Assembly: GCF_000255295.1 (NCBI RefSeq)
Contig: NC_017030.1
Coordinates: 2,046,001-2,110,000, forward strand
From: Corallococcus coralloides DSM 2259
GTDB taxonomy: Bacteria > Myxococcota > Myxococcia > Myxococcales > Myxococcaceae
Reading direction: 5' to 3'
DNA: 64,000 nt
Under the pieces are notes generated by a model. That model did not search any database and was not told the DNA's origin. It saw only the letters and a program-made list of their open reading frames with translations. The position numbers were made by a program, and so were the translations under genes. Position 1 is the first letter of the stretch, and every line of letters starts with the position of its first letter. This document shows, piece by piece, positions 7,706-17,569 of this stretch.

Positions 7706-10010
7706 CTAGCTGCCCCTCAGATTGCTCTGCCACGGAGAGACGTGATCCGGGTCATTGAGCCAATAGAACATCGCTTGCGTCTCCGCGTACTGCCGCTCCG
7801 CGATGGACACCAGGTTCGGGTGCAGGTCGCCCAGCGCCACGCCCTCGAACAGGAAGCCCTGGCCGGGCTTCGTCGTGCTGGCATTGCCGCGGTACTTGCG
7901 GTCCCGGCTCTGCCACAGCCGCTGCGAGGCCTGTCCCGCCGCCTGTCCGTAACCCGCCGGCGGCGCGATGCGCGTGGGCATCTGGAACGTCGTCTCACCG
8001 CACGACCACAGCAGCCACGACAGCGCGCTCCAGTCCCCGCGCAGCATCAGCGTCAGGTCCGCGAACCCCATCTCCAGGTTGAGCGTCTCGTCGATCTCCA
8101 CCTGCTCGTCCTCGCCCAGCTCCAGCTCTTCCTGCTTCAGCTCCACGGGCCCATCACCCAGCAGGCCGGACAGGTCCGGCGGCAGCCAGGGCACCGCCGC
8201 GCCGGGCTTGTAACGCTGGAGCAGCGCGCCGCGCATCGCCTGGAGCCGCGTGGCGTACTTGCGCACCAACTGCTGGATGGCCTCCAGGGACTGCTCGGGC
8301 TTCTCCGGCAGGCCGTCGTAGGTGCAGTGCGGAGGCTCCTGTCCCGCCCAGAAGTCGAACCGGGGGAACAGCGCCCGCGCGTACGTGGCCAGGAACCGGG
8401 CGGTGTCCGGCTCCACTGCCGCGAGCCCCTCCGCGTCCTTCTGCACCTGATCCGCCACGCCCAGGTTCAACAGGATGAGGCCGCGCGTGAACAGGTACGC
8501 CTTGCGCTCCGGCGCGAGCAGCATCGCCGCGTGCAGGAAGTCCAGCGCCGCGCGAGGCCGGTCCGTCTGATCCAAGAGCACCGCGTAGGCCCGCAGCAGC
8601 GTGGCGGCCTCACCGCCGCGCATGAGCGCGTCCGCCATGGGGGCCCACGCCTGGCCCGCGTCCTCCACCACGCTGTGCGCGACCTGGCTCGCGGAGTCCT
8701 GCGTGCGCGGCAGCGTCAGCTCCTCCAGGCCCTGCTTCAGCGGCTGGATGTCCAGCGACGTGGCGCACGCGCGCGCCGTGGCCAGCAGGGCCTCGCGGTA
8801 GCGCCGGTCCGCGCGGGCCTCCTTCGCCAGCTCGCGCCAGCCCTCCGCGCTCCGGGGGAGGTTGGAGAACACCGGCGAGCGCGCCAGCGTCTGTTCATCC
8901 ATCGCCCGGCCCAGGTCGCGCTTGATCACCACCGCCCGCTGCGCGTCCATCAGGGACCACTCGTCACATGCGAAGTCGCCTTCCGCCCGGCCCTCCTCGA
9001 AGTGGACGCGGAAGTCCGCGTAGGTGTCCTCCGCGCGCGACCAGTAACGCCCGTGCCGCCGTCCGTTGTCGAACTCGGCCTCCCAGAGCAGCTGGCCCTG
9101 CACGTCCCAGAAGCGGGTGAGGCCGTGGCGCTCGCGGTTCGCGTTGAGCGTCACCTTGGCCCACTGGTTCAGGTCCTCGCGCAGCTCCGCGTCCTCGGGC
9201 AGGTGGGCCGGACGGGTGGGGTAGGGCTCGCCGGTGGAGGGCACCACGCGCTGCCCATCGCCGTTGAAGTGCTCCACCTGCCGCACGGTGCCGCGCTCGT
9301 AGTGCATCACCGTCTTGCGCACGCGCTCGCTCACGCCGCCTTCGTGCATGCGCTCGGTGGTGAAGCCGTCGGACGCAATCCAGGTGCGGGGGCCGTGGAG
9401 CTGACCCTGCTCGAAGGCGCCCTCCTGGGACACCGAGCCGTCCTCGTGGAAGCGCTTGAAGGGGCCGTGCGGCCGGCCCTGCTCCAGGATGCATTCGTTG
9501 CAGAGGGTGCCGTCGGCGCGCCAGTACCGCCACGTGCCGTGCGGCCGGCCTTTTGCGTCCGTTCGGGCCGAAGGACCACTCCTCGTCGCCGTCGTCCCAG
9601 GTGGCGCCCTCGGGGACGCCGGTGGGGAGCTGGCCCGCCTCGGTCCGCTCGCGGTTCGCCTTGCGGCGCTCCTCTTCCTCGACGTCCACGGCTCGCAGCG
9701 CGATCAGCAGCCGGTCCAGGGCCTCGGCGGGCAGCGCCTCGGAGACGCGGCGGACCTCCAGGCCGTCCTTGAACGCGACGATGGTGGGGTAGGCGTCGAT
9801 GCCCAGCGGTTCGGCCACGGCCTCGTGGGCCTCCGCGTCGAGCCGGGCGAAGGTGATGTCCGGGAACCGCGCGGCGGCCTCGGTGAAGACCGGGGCGAAC
9901 GCATGGCAGGGTTCACACCACGGCGCCCAGAAGTCCACGACGCACATGCCGGGCTTCTGGGTGACGGCTTCGAAATCCTCCGGGGTCAATTCGACCGGGA
10001 CGCCTGCCAA
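7706..10010 (-). CDS. Thioredoxin / MORN-like / TPR protein, interrupted by a frameshift
   Basis: Two overlapping minus-strand frames make one protein of about 768 residues. The N-terminal part is a thioredoxin fold with the redox motif FWAPWCEPCHAF. Both frames give matching halves of a MORN/YwqK-like repeat region: GRPHGTWRYWRADGT, then GRPHGPFKRFHEDGS and GQLHGPRTW. A helical TPR-like segment and a C-terminal domain follow. The frame is lost at about 9551-9554, where four A residues on the coding strand (CGC AAA AGG) would need one removed to give NGRKGRPHGTW. This is either a real null mutation, a consensus error or, less likely, a +1 recoding site. The start is TTG at 10010 with AGGAG six bases upstream. 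It is cotranscribed with the FHA gene. Its role is unknown. Confidence 0.65.
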
Positions 10011-10165
10011 CGGGAACTCCTGCTCAAGGGGAGAGGCAGATAAGAGGGGCGCCGGGGGCCCGCGTCAACCGGCGCGTCACGGGGAGTCCGGCTTCCGTCC
10101 CGGCCGGACAGGGACGGCGGGTGCGTCCGCGAGCAGCAGGGGGCGGGACATGGAACGATGGCCGG

Positions 10166-10993
10166 ATGCGGCCCACCCTCGTGGTCATCAACGGTGAACA
10201 GTACTGGCAGCGTTACTTCCCGGAATCGGAGGTCGTCTTCCGCAGGCTCCAGGAGTGTTCCTGGGTCCTGCGCGGTGGCGACCTCTGGTGCATCAACCGC
10301 GAGTCCGCGATCCGGCTGGACGGCGTGCTCTGGCGGGTGGGCGCCATCCGCCCGGACCCCAGACACCGTGCGACGCTGGAGCTCATCCGCCTGAGCGGTG
10401 TGCCCTGCTCCAACCCGGCGTCCGTGCTGGCGCGCTGTCACGACCGGCTGTCGATGCTGGCGGAGATGCGTGAGGCGGGGCTGCCGGTCATTCCGTTCGA
10501 CGCAGCGCTCGGCGACGACATGCTGCGCCGGCTGGAGCGGCCCGTGCCGTTCGTCGTCAAGGTCGGCAATCACCACGCGGGGTTGGGCAAGGCGCTGGTG
10601 CGCGACGCGGGTGCGTGGCCGGAGATCGCGGACCTCCTCTTCGCCGCGGATGACTACGCGGTCGTCGAGCCCTTCATCGACTACGAGCGCGACGTCCGCT
10701 GCCTCGCGGTGGGCGAGCGCATGTGGGCGATGACGCGGGCGAGCGCGGGCTGGAAGGCCAACGTCGACACGCGCAAGTACCACGTCATCGACCCGCCGCC
10801 GGAGCTCGCGGAGCACACGCGCCGGGCCATGCGGCATCTGGGCGCGGACGTGCTGGGCCTGGACTTCCTCCAGGCGAAGGACGGCGCCTACACGCTGCTG
10901 GAGTGCAACGACACGCCAGGCCTGTCCGGCTTCCCGGAGGAGCTGAGGGAGGACGTCGCGGAGTGCCTGCGTGTCCGGATGCGTCAGCGCTGA
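10166..10993 (+). CDS. ATP-grasp family ligase (RimK-like), orphan
   Basis: 275 residues from the ATG at 10166 (a GTG at 10121 is a longer option; neither has a strong ribosome site). The ATP-grasp fold is seen in VVKVGNHHAGLGKALV (phosphate-binding loop and ATP-contacting lysine), VVEPFIDYERDVRC (hinge) and the metal-binding LECNDTPGLSGF near the C-terminus. Such enzymes join a carboxylate to an amine, thiol or hydroxyl via an acyl-phosphate; close relatives modify peptides (RimK, RiPP ligases) or make small dipeptides. No precursor peptide or partner gene is visible beside it, so the substrate is open. It is divergent from the thioredoxin-MORN gene. Confidence 0.75.
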   Translation: MRPTLVVINGEQYWQRYFPESEVVFRRLQECSWVLRGGDLWCINRESAIRLDGVLWRVGAIRPDPRHRATLELIRLSGVPCSNPASVLARCHDRLSMLAEMREAGLPVIPFDAALGDDMLRRLERPVPFVVKVGNHHAGLGKALVRDAGAWPEIADLLFAADDYAVVEPFIDYERDVRCLAVGERMWAMTRASAGWKANVDTRKYHVIDPPPELAEHTRRAMRHLGADVLGLDFLQAKDGAYTLLECNDTPGLSGFPEELREDVAECLRVRMRQR

Positions 10994-11565
10994 GTGGAGC
11001 GCAGCGACGCCGCCACGGTGTGCCGGAGCGGGCACCAGGGGGACCACGGACGGGGCGGTGGGCCGCGAAGTCGTGCCTGCGCGGAAGCAAGGATGAAGCC
11101 ACGGGCGGAGGCCGTGGTGGGCCGCGAGTCAATGTCTGTTCGAGTTCAAGGCGGAACCACGGGCAGAGGCCGCCCGTCGGGCGCGCTTGCCGGAAACCTG
11201 TCCGACTGTCCGACAGGTTCGCGCCCCATGCGGCCCGGAGCCATGAACCTGTCCGACAGTCGGACAGGTTTTCACCGCTCGGGGCCGGAGGGGGCGCCCT
11301 CCCGGTAGCCGGCGCGGACGGGTACTCGTGTGCCCATGTCAGACCCCTAGGGTTGGATGGCGATGCTGGGCCAAGGATGGGGAGGAACCGGGGAGGGCTC
11401 GTGGCGTCCGTGGAGGCGCAGCTTGAGCGCGATATCGCGCTGGGAAGACTGCCGCCTTCCGCATTCTCCGTGCCCCTTGGTTTCATGAGCGGCAACAGCC
11501 CTTCGCGGTCTCTGTCGGTCATGGCGCTCCGCACGCGCTCCCCTGGCGAGGTGCTCCTGCGCTGA
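10994..11565. other. Non-coding or decayed region with two palindromic repeats
   Basis: No convincing gene is seen over these about 570 bases. Several frames are open, as is normal at this GC content, but none has both a ribosome site and family-like sequence. Two copies of the CCTGTCCGAC palindrome lie at 11195-11270. Around 11400-11460 a plus-strand frame reads LVASVEAQLERDIALGRLPPSA, which resembles the start of myxobacterial GntR-type proteins but then loses similarity; it may be a remnant. Confidence 0.5.
11195..11270. repeat. Two outlying copies of the CCTGTCCGAC palindrome
   Basis: The second copy (11246-11270) is a perfect inverted repeat: two 12-base arms, AACCTGTCCGAC and its complement, around one central A. 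The first (11195-11219) is the same element with the inner bases changed, leaving 8-base outer arms (AACCTGTC/GACAGGTT). They start 51 bp apart, unlike the 69-bp spacing of the large array at 34.0-35.0 kb. Confidence 0.8.
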
Positions 11566-11982
11566 TGGGGCTCTAGCGCCTTTGTCAGCGCTGTACTTCC
11601 GTGGAGGAGGGGCTACCGCGTCTTCGACATGGTGCGCCTCTCCGACTACGAGACGCCCGTCACCTGGTCCGCGGAACAGCTCTCCGGCTGGCGCGAGTCC
11701 GGAGGCCAGTCCTTCGTGACCGAGGACGCGCTCATGGCCTTCACCCGCGAGCACGGGCTGGAGACCACTCCGCGCATCCTCGAACAGGACGGCGCGGCAA
11801 TGCCGAAGGACCTGGAGGGAGCCTTCGCCTCGCTGCGCGCGCACGCGCCCGCGACCCGGTGCGCGTTGGATGCAGGGGCAGGGCAGCACCCGGAGGGCAT
11901 CGTCGTCCGCACCCGCGACCGGCGCACCCTCGCGAAGCTGCGTTACGAGGACGACGCGCGCACGCTGCGCGCGAAGCGCTGA
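11566..11982 (+). pseudogene. Remnant of an RNA-ligase-like gene (C-terminal part)
   Basis: The frame is open from 11566 but has no good start; the only ATG (11629) lacks a ribosome site and falls inside a conserved-looking stretch (GYRVFDMVRLSDYETPV). The C-terminal end, HPEGIVVRTRDRRTLAKLRYEDDARTL, looks like nucleotidyltransferase motifs IV and V of RNA ligases (EGxVVR and KLRxED). The N-terminal half of the family, including the lysine that becomes adenylated (KxDG/KxHG motif), is absent. I therefore read this as a 5'-truncated, inactive copy in a decaying segment. Family assignment rests on short motifs only. Confidence 0.45.
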
Positions 11983-11992
11983 AAAGCAAGAA

Positions 11993-12020
11993 GGCGGCGG
12001 TGTCTCCGTTCACCGCCGCC
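11993..12020. terminator. Hairpin terminator
   Basis: A 10-bp perfect stem (GGCGGCGGTG at 11993-12002 with CACCGCCGCC at 12011-12020) and an 8-base loop lie 11 bp after the RNA-ligase remnant. A purine-rich AAAAGCAAGAA precedes it on the plus strand, so read on the minus strand the stem is followed by TTCTTGCTTTT. Confidence 0.5.
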
Positions 12021-12327
12021 TCCATCCGAGCCACGCATCCAGTCGACCTGCGGCTCGGCGATATTCATGTGGCTTGTCGCGGATGAGGTCTGGCTGCACC
12101 CCGAACCTGCCCGCGTTGTCCGTACCCATTGCGTCTGGCGTGCCAGCCTCCAGCCTGCCGGGCCCTCCCTGATTCCAGGGGGTTGTGTCCCACGCCGAGG
12201 GCGGCCCCTGATGACCGCCGTCCTGTCCCTGATGACGACTGTCACCAGGCAGGCGGCCGGGTTGACGCGCCGCGGAAGGATGTTCGGAGCGGGCGAGGGC
12301 CGGCGGTAGACTCGCTGGCAACGGCCC
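12021..12327. other. Intergenic region upstream of the kinase gene
   Basis: About 300 bases with no supported gene. It should contain the kinase promoter, but I cannot pick out a convincing -35/-10 or -24/-12 pair. It holds an imperfect direct repeat of CCTGATGACNNC (near 12207 and 12230). Confidence 0.35.
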
Positions 12328-15129
12328 ATGACGAAGAGAGACACCGGAAGGCGAAACACAGGCACCGGCTCAGGGGACTCCGCGCGCTCGGGTGCGGGGA
12401 CGGGCCGGGGCTCGGGATACGGAACGGGCCCCCGTCCGCGCCGCGCGGAGGACGTCCCGCCCGTTCCCCAGGTGGGCCGCTACCTGCTCCTGCGCAAGCT
12501 GGGGCAGGGCGGCATGGGCGTGGTGTACGCCGCCTATGACCCGGACCTGGACCGCAAGATTGCCCTGAAGCTGCTGCACCCGAACGCCAACCACGACAAC
12601 GAGGAGGCGCGGTCCCGGCTCTTGCGTGAGGCGCAGGCCATGGCGCGCGTCTCCCATCCCAACGTCATCCCCGTCTTCGACGTGGGCATGTGGGGCGACC
12701 AGGTCTTCGTCGCCATGGAGCTGGTGGAAGGCGGCACGCTGGGCTCGTGGCTGAAGGAGGCGAAGCCGTCCTGGCGGGAGGTGCTGGAGCGCTACCTCCA
12801 GGCGGGCCGGGGTCTGCAGGCCGCGCACGCGGCGGGGCTGGTGCACCGCGACTTCAAGCCCGCCAACGTGCTGGTGAGCCGCGCGGGCCGCGTCTACGTG
12901 ACGGACTTCGGGCTGGCGCGGCAGGTGGGCGAAGGGCCGGAGGCCCCGGCCTCGCCGGAGGAGGTGCAGGTCCTGGAGTCCTCGGACCGGCGCATGCTGG
13001 ACACCACGCTCACCGAAGCGGGCCTGCTGGTGGGTACGCCCAACTACATGTCCCCGGAGCAGTTCCGGGGCACGCAGCTGGACGCGCGCACGGACCAGTT
13101 CAGCTTCTGCGCGGCGCTCTACGGCGCGCTCTACGGCACGCGCCCCTTCGACCCGGGCAGCATCAAGGCCTACGCGTCCGCCAGCCGCAGCGCGGAGCTG
13201 GAGGCCACCGGCACGCAGTCACTGGGCGGCACGCAGTCGCTGAACGCCGCGCCCGCGAAGGCCCCCGCCATCGCGCCGCCGCCCGCGCTCATCCGCGAGC
13301 CCCCGCGCGACGTGAAGGTGCCCGGCTGGGTGCGGCAGGCGGTGCTGCGCGGGCTGGCGCTGGACGCGGACGCGCGCTTCCCGTCCATGCAGGCCCTGCT
13401 GGACGCGCTCTCCCAGGAGCAGCGCCTCGGACAGCGCAAGCGCTGGCTGGGCGCGGCGGGCGCGATGGCCACCTCGCTCGCGGTGGCGGGTGGCGTGGCG
13501 TGGCAGCAGTCCCAGGTGTGCGCGGACGCGGGCGCGCTGATGGACAGCGTGTGGACGCCGGACGCGAAGGCGAAGCTGGAGTCCGCCTTCCGCGCCACCG
13601 GGAAGCCCTTCGCGGAAGGCATGGCCGTGCGCGCCGTGCAGGTGCTGGGGCAGTACGCGGACGCGTGGAAGCACCAGCGCGTCCAGGCGTGTGAGGACGC
13701 GCGCGTGAGCGGCGTGAAGCCGGAGGAGCAGCTGGACCGGCAGGTGGTGTGCCTGGAGCGCCGCCGCAAGGACCTGCGCGCCACGGTGGACCTGCTCGCG
13801 AGCGCGGACGCCGCCATGGTGGAGAAGTCCGTGGACATGGCGCACGCGCTGCCCGCGCTGCACGAGTGCGAGGACGTGGAGTCGCTGGCCGAACAGCAGC
13901 GCCGGCCCTCCGACCCCGCCCTGCGCGACGCCATTGAAGCGCTGGAGGACCAGCTGTCGGAGGTGCGCGCGCAGGTGGACGCGGGCCGCTACCCGGCGGC
14001 GCTCGCGGCGGTGAAGGCGTTGGAAGCGCCGGTGGAGAAGACGGGCTACCTGCCGCTGAAGGCGGAGATGCGCTTCCACCTGGGCTGGCTCCAGGAGCAG
14101 ACGGGCCAGTCGCCGGAGGCCTCCCGCCTGCTGTCTCGCGCCGTGTTCGACGCGGAGGCGGGCAGGGCGGACCGGCTGAAGGTCGCCATCCTCAACAAGC
14201 TCCTCTACGTGGAGGACGGCCAGAAGCACTTCGACCCGGCCGCGAACTGGGGCGAGCTGGCGGAGGCCACCCTCCAGCGCCTGGGCGGCGAGCCCGTGCT
14301 TCAGGCCGACGTGAAGGTGAACCAGGCCAACCTCGCCATGTCCCAGGGCCACATGGAGGAGGCCCGCCAGCGGCTGACGGAGGCGAGCGCCCTCTACGAC
14401 AAGGCGCTGCCGCCCGAGCACCCCAAGCGCGCGCGGGCGCTCTTCCTGCTGGGGCGGCTGGTGCTGGGCACGGGCGACGCGAAGGGGGCGGTGCCGCTGC
14501 TGGAGGCGTCGCTCGCGAAGACCGAAGCGGCCGTGGGCCCGGTGCACCCGGACGTGGCCCGCCGGCACGGCCTGTTGTCCCTGGCCCTGCGCGACGCCGG
14601 CCAGCCCGAGCGCGCCCTGCCGCACGCCCAGGCGGTGGTGGACCTCTACAAGACCCTCCACGGGGAGAAGAGCGCCCAGGTGGCGGAGGCGCTGGATGAG
14701 CTGGGCATGTGCCAGCTGGGGATGAAGCGCTACGACGACGCGCTGAAGACCTACGAGCAGGCCGTGGCCCTCAAGCGCGAGCTGCTGCCCGAGGGCGACG
14801 AGGGCCTCCAGCCGTCCTACGACGGCGTGGGCCAGGCGCTGCTGGGCCTGGGCCGGGCACGCGACTCCGTGGCGCCGCTCCAGCTGGCGGTGTCCTTCGC
14901 GTCCGCGCCCCCGGATGCGCTGGCGGAGTCCGGCTTCGCGCTGGCGCGGGCGCTGTACCAGACAGGCCAGTCGCCAGAGGCCCGGGGCGAGGCCACCCGC
15001 GCCCGCGAGCGCTTCAGCGAGTCCGGGATGGACGAGCGCGTGGGCGAGGTGGACTCGTGGCTGGAGACCCTGCCCAAGGAGCCTCCGCGCCCGCCTGCCC
15101 GAAAGCCTTCCCGGGGCCGGCGCAGGTAG
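12328..15129 (+). CDS. Membrane-anchored Ser/Thr protein kinase with TPR repeats
   Basis: A 933-residue Hanks-type (eukaryotic-like) kinase. The kinase domain spans about 50-365: LGQGGMGVVY glycine loop, Lys81 in KIALKLL, catalytic Asp175 in VHRDFKPAN (an HRD motif), Asp193 of DFG, and GTPNYMSPEQF in the activation segment. One hydrophobic helix at about 372-392 should anchor it in the inner membrane. The remaining about 540 residues are helical repeats of TPR type (for example ALDELGMCQLGMKRYDDALKTYEQAVALK), probably for partner binding. The gene is followed 54 bp later by an FHA-containing sigma-54 activator. This suggests, but does not prove, that kinase output feeds a phosphothreonine-recognising transcription factor. 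Confidence 0.9.
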   Translation: MTKRDTGRRNTGTGSGDSARSGAGTGRGSGYGTGPRPRRAEDVPPVPQVGRYLLLRKLGQGGMGVVYAAYDPDLDRKIALKLLHPNANHDNEEARSRLLREAQAMARVSHPNVIPVFDVGMWGDQVFVAMELVEGGTLGSWLKEAKPSWREVLERYLQAGRGLQAAHAAGLVHRDFKPANVLVSRAGRVYVTDFGLARQVGEGPEAPASPEEVQVLESSDRRMLDTTLTEAGLLVGTPNYMSPEQFRGTQLDARTDQFSFCAALYGALYGTRPFDPGSIKAYASASRSAELEATGTQSLGGTQSLNAAPAKAPAIAPPPALIREPPRDVKVPGWVRQAVLRGLALDADARFPSMQALLDALSQEQRLGQRKRWLGAAGAMATSLAVAGGVAWQQSQVCADAGALMDSVWTPDAKAKLESAFRATGKPFAEGMAVRAVQVLGQYADAWKHQRVQACEDARVSGVKPEEQLDRQVVCLERRRKDLRATVDLLASADAAMVEKSVDMAHALPALHECEDVESLAEQQRRPSDPALRDAIEALEDQLSEVRAQVDAGRYPAALAAVKALEAPVEKTGYLPLKAEMRFHLGWLQEQTGQSPEASRLLSRAVFDAEAGRADRLKVAILNKLLYVEDGQKHFDPAANWGELAEATLQRLGGEPVLQADVKVNQANLAMSQGHMEEARQRLTEASALYDKALPPEHPKRARALFLLGRLVLGTGDAKGAVPLLEASLAKTEAAVGPVHPDVARRHGLLSLALRDAGQPERALPHAQAVVDLYKTLHGEKSAQVAEALDELGMCQLGMKRYDDALKTYEQAVALKRELLPEGDEGLQPSYDGVGQALLGLGRARDSVAPLQLAVSFASAPPDALAESGFALARALYQTGQSPEARGEATRARERFSESGMDERVGEVDSWLETLPKEPPRPPARKPSRGRRR

Positions 15130-15183
15130 GACGACACGCGCGGCTGCTGGCGACCCTGGCGGGGCGTGCTACCGTCCCGCGCC

Positions 15184-16527
<1,344 letters not shown>

Positions 16528-16584
16528 CACGGGGCGCCATCCCAGGTAGGATGGAGTCCCCCATCCCCCTCCGGAGCCACGACC

Positions 16585-17517
16585 GTGAGCGTGAACATTT
16601 CTTCCAACGTCCTCCGCACCTTCCAGCAACTGGCGGAGGCGAAGCCGTCAGCCCAGCCGCAGCAGGCCGCTCAGCAGGCCGGGTTGCCCGAGGAGAAGGT
16701 CGTCTCGCAGGTGGAGGGCGCGCCCACCCCCGTGCAGCTGGAGCAGGCCACGGACGCCTTCGCGGCGGTGCAGGCCCTCAACCAGGCGTGGGCGAACCGC
16801 TTCCAGCCGGTGTCGGGCGCTTCCGCTCAGGACGTGGGCGTCGCGGGGAAGCTCGCGAACGCGCCCCAGGCTCCGGAGATTGGCGGCTGGGACACCGCGG
16901 GGGCGGACCCCGAGGTGGTCAAGCAGACCAACCCGAACGACTGCGGCGCCGCGGTGGCGGTGATGCTGGGCAAGGAGCTTGGTACCAGCAAGGCCCAGCC
17001 CGTGTCGGACAAGGAGAAGATGTCCGCGCTGGAGTCGCGCTTCACGCAGGGCCAGGGCACGTCGCCGCATGAGCTGTCCAACATGCTGGCGAACCAGGGC
17101 ACGAAGGTGACGCAGACGTCGTCCAAGCTCGACACCCAGGCCCTGGATGACGCGCTCGCTCGCGGCGCCAAGGGCGCGGTGATGGTGGACTCCAGCCTGG
17201 TGGACCCCACGACGAAGCCGGGGGAGACGGGCCGCGCGCACTGGGTCTCCGTGGAGGGCAAGGACGACAAGGGCCGCTACCTCATCAAGGACCCCAGCAC
17301 CGGCTCCAAGATTCCGGTGGACGCCCAGCGGCTCGCGGACTCCATGCAGATCAGCTGGGACCGGCACCAGGGCGGCGGGCAGATGATCGTCGAAAGCGCC
17401 CAGGGCATGTCGGAGGCCCAGGCCGCGCAGGAGGGCGGGCTGAAGGCCGTCGCGCTGGGCAACACGGACGGCGGCGGCTCCCGCGCCATGTCCAACTTCG
17501 GCCGCGAGTCTTCATAG
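16585..17517 (+). CDS. C39-like (papain-fold) cysteine peptidase-like protein
   Basis: 310 residues, start GTG at 16585 with GGAG nine bases upstream. Residues 1-105 are Gln/Ala/Pro-rich and probably disordered, with no signal peptide. From about 110 the sequence reads as a C39/papain-like fold: QTNPNDCGAAVAVML with candidate nucleophile Cys120, RAHWVSVEG with His219, and LIKDPSTGSKI with Asp236, the normal Cys-His-Asp order. Such domains cleave double-glycine leader peptides or act as effectors; no ABC transporter is attached here. It lies 57 bp after the sigma-54 activator and is probably cotranscribed. A leaderless protein with a disordered N-terminus also resembles the neighbouring hypothetical proteins at 17.6-19.9 kb. 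Confidence 0.65.
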   Translation: MSVNISSNVLRTFQQLAEAKPSAQPQQAAQQAGLPEEKVVSQVEGAPTPVQLEQATDAFAAVQALNQAWANRFQPVSGASAQDVGVAGKLANAPQAPEIGGWDTAGADPEVVKQTNPNDCGAAVAVMLGKELGTSKAQPVSDKEKMSALESRFTQGQGTSPHELSNMLANQGTKVTQTSSKLDTQALDDALARGAKGAVMVDSSLVDPTTKPGETGRAHWVSVEGKDDKGRYLIKDPSTGSKIPVDAQRLADSMQISWDRHQGGGQMIVESAQGMSEAQAAQEGGLKAVALGNTDGGGSRAMSNFGRESS

Positions 17518-17520
17518 GCC

Positions 17521-17569
17521 CTGAAGACGGACGGCGGATGGACAGGAGTCCATCCGCCGCGGGCTTCAG
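17521..17569. terminator. Strong bidirectional terminator
   Basis: A 12-bp perfect stem (CGGCGGATGGAC at 17532-17543 with its complement at 17548-17559, loop AGGA) is flanked by a second outer pairing, CTGAAG (17521-17526) with CTTCAG (17564-17569). It sits between two convergent genes and overlaps the last bases of the minus-strand one. Confidence 0.8.

Noticed and set aside
11347-11565. A short GntR-family regulator gene
   Set aside because: About 20 residues (LVASVEAQLERDIALGRLPP) look right, but no helix-turn-helix follows and the frame ends soon after. At most a remnant.
12010-12365. A minus-strand open frame of 100-140 residues between the RNA-ligase remnant and the kinase
   Set aside because: No ribosome site, low-complexity Arg/Pro/Gly composition, and it runs into the kinase gene and across a hairpin terminator.
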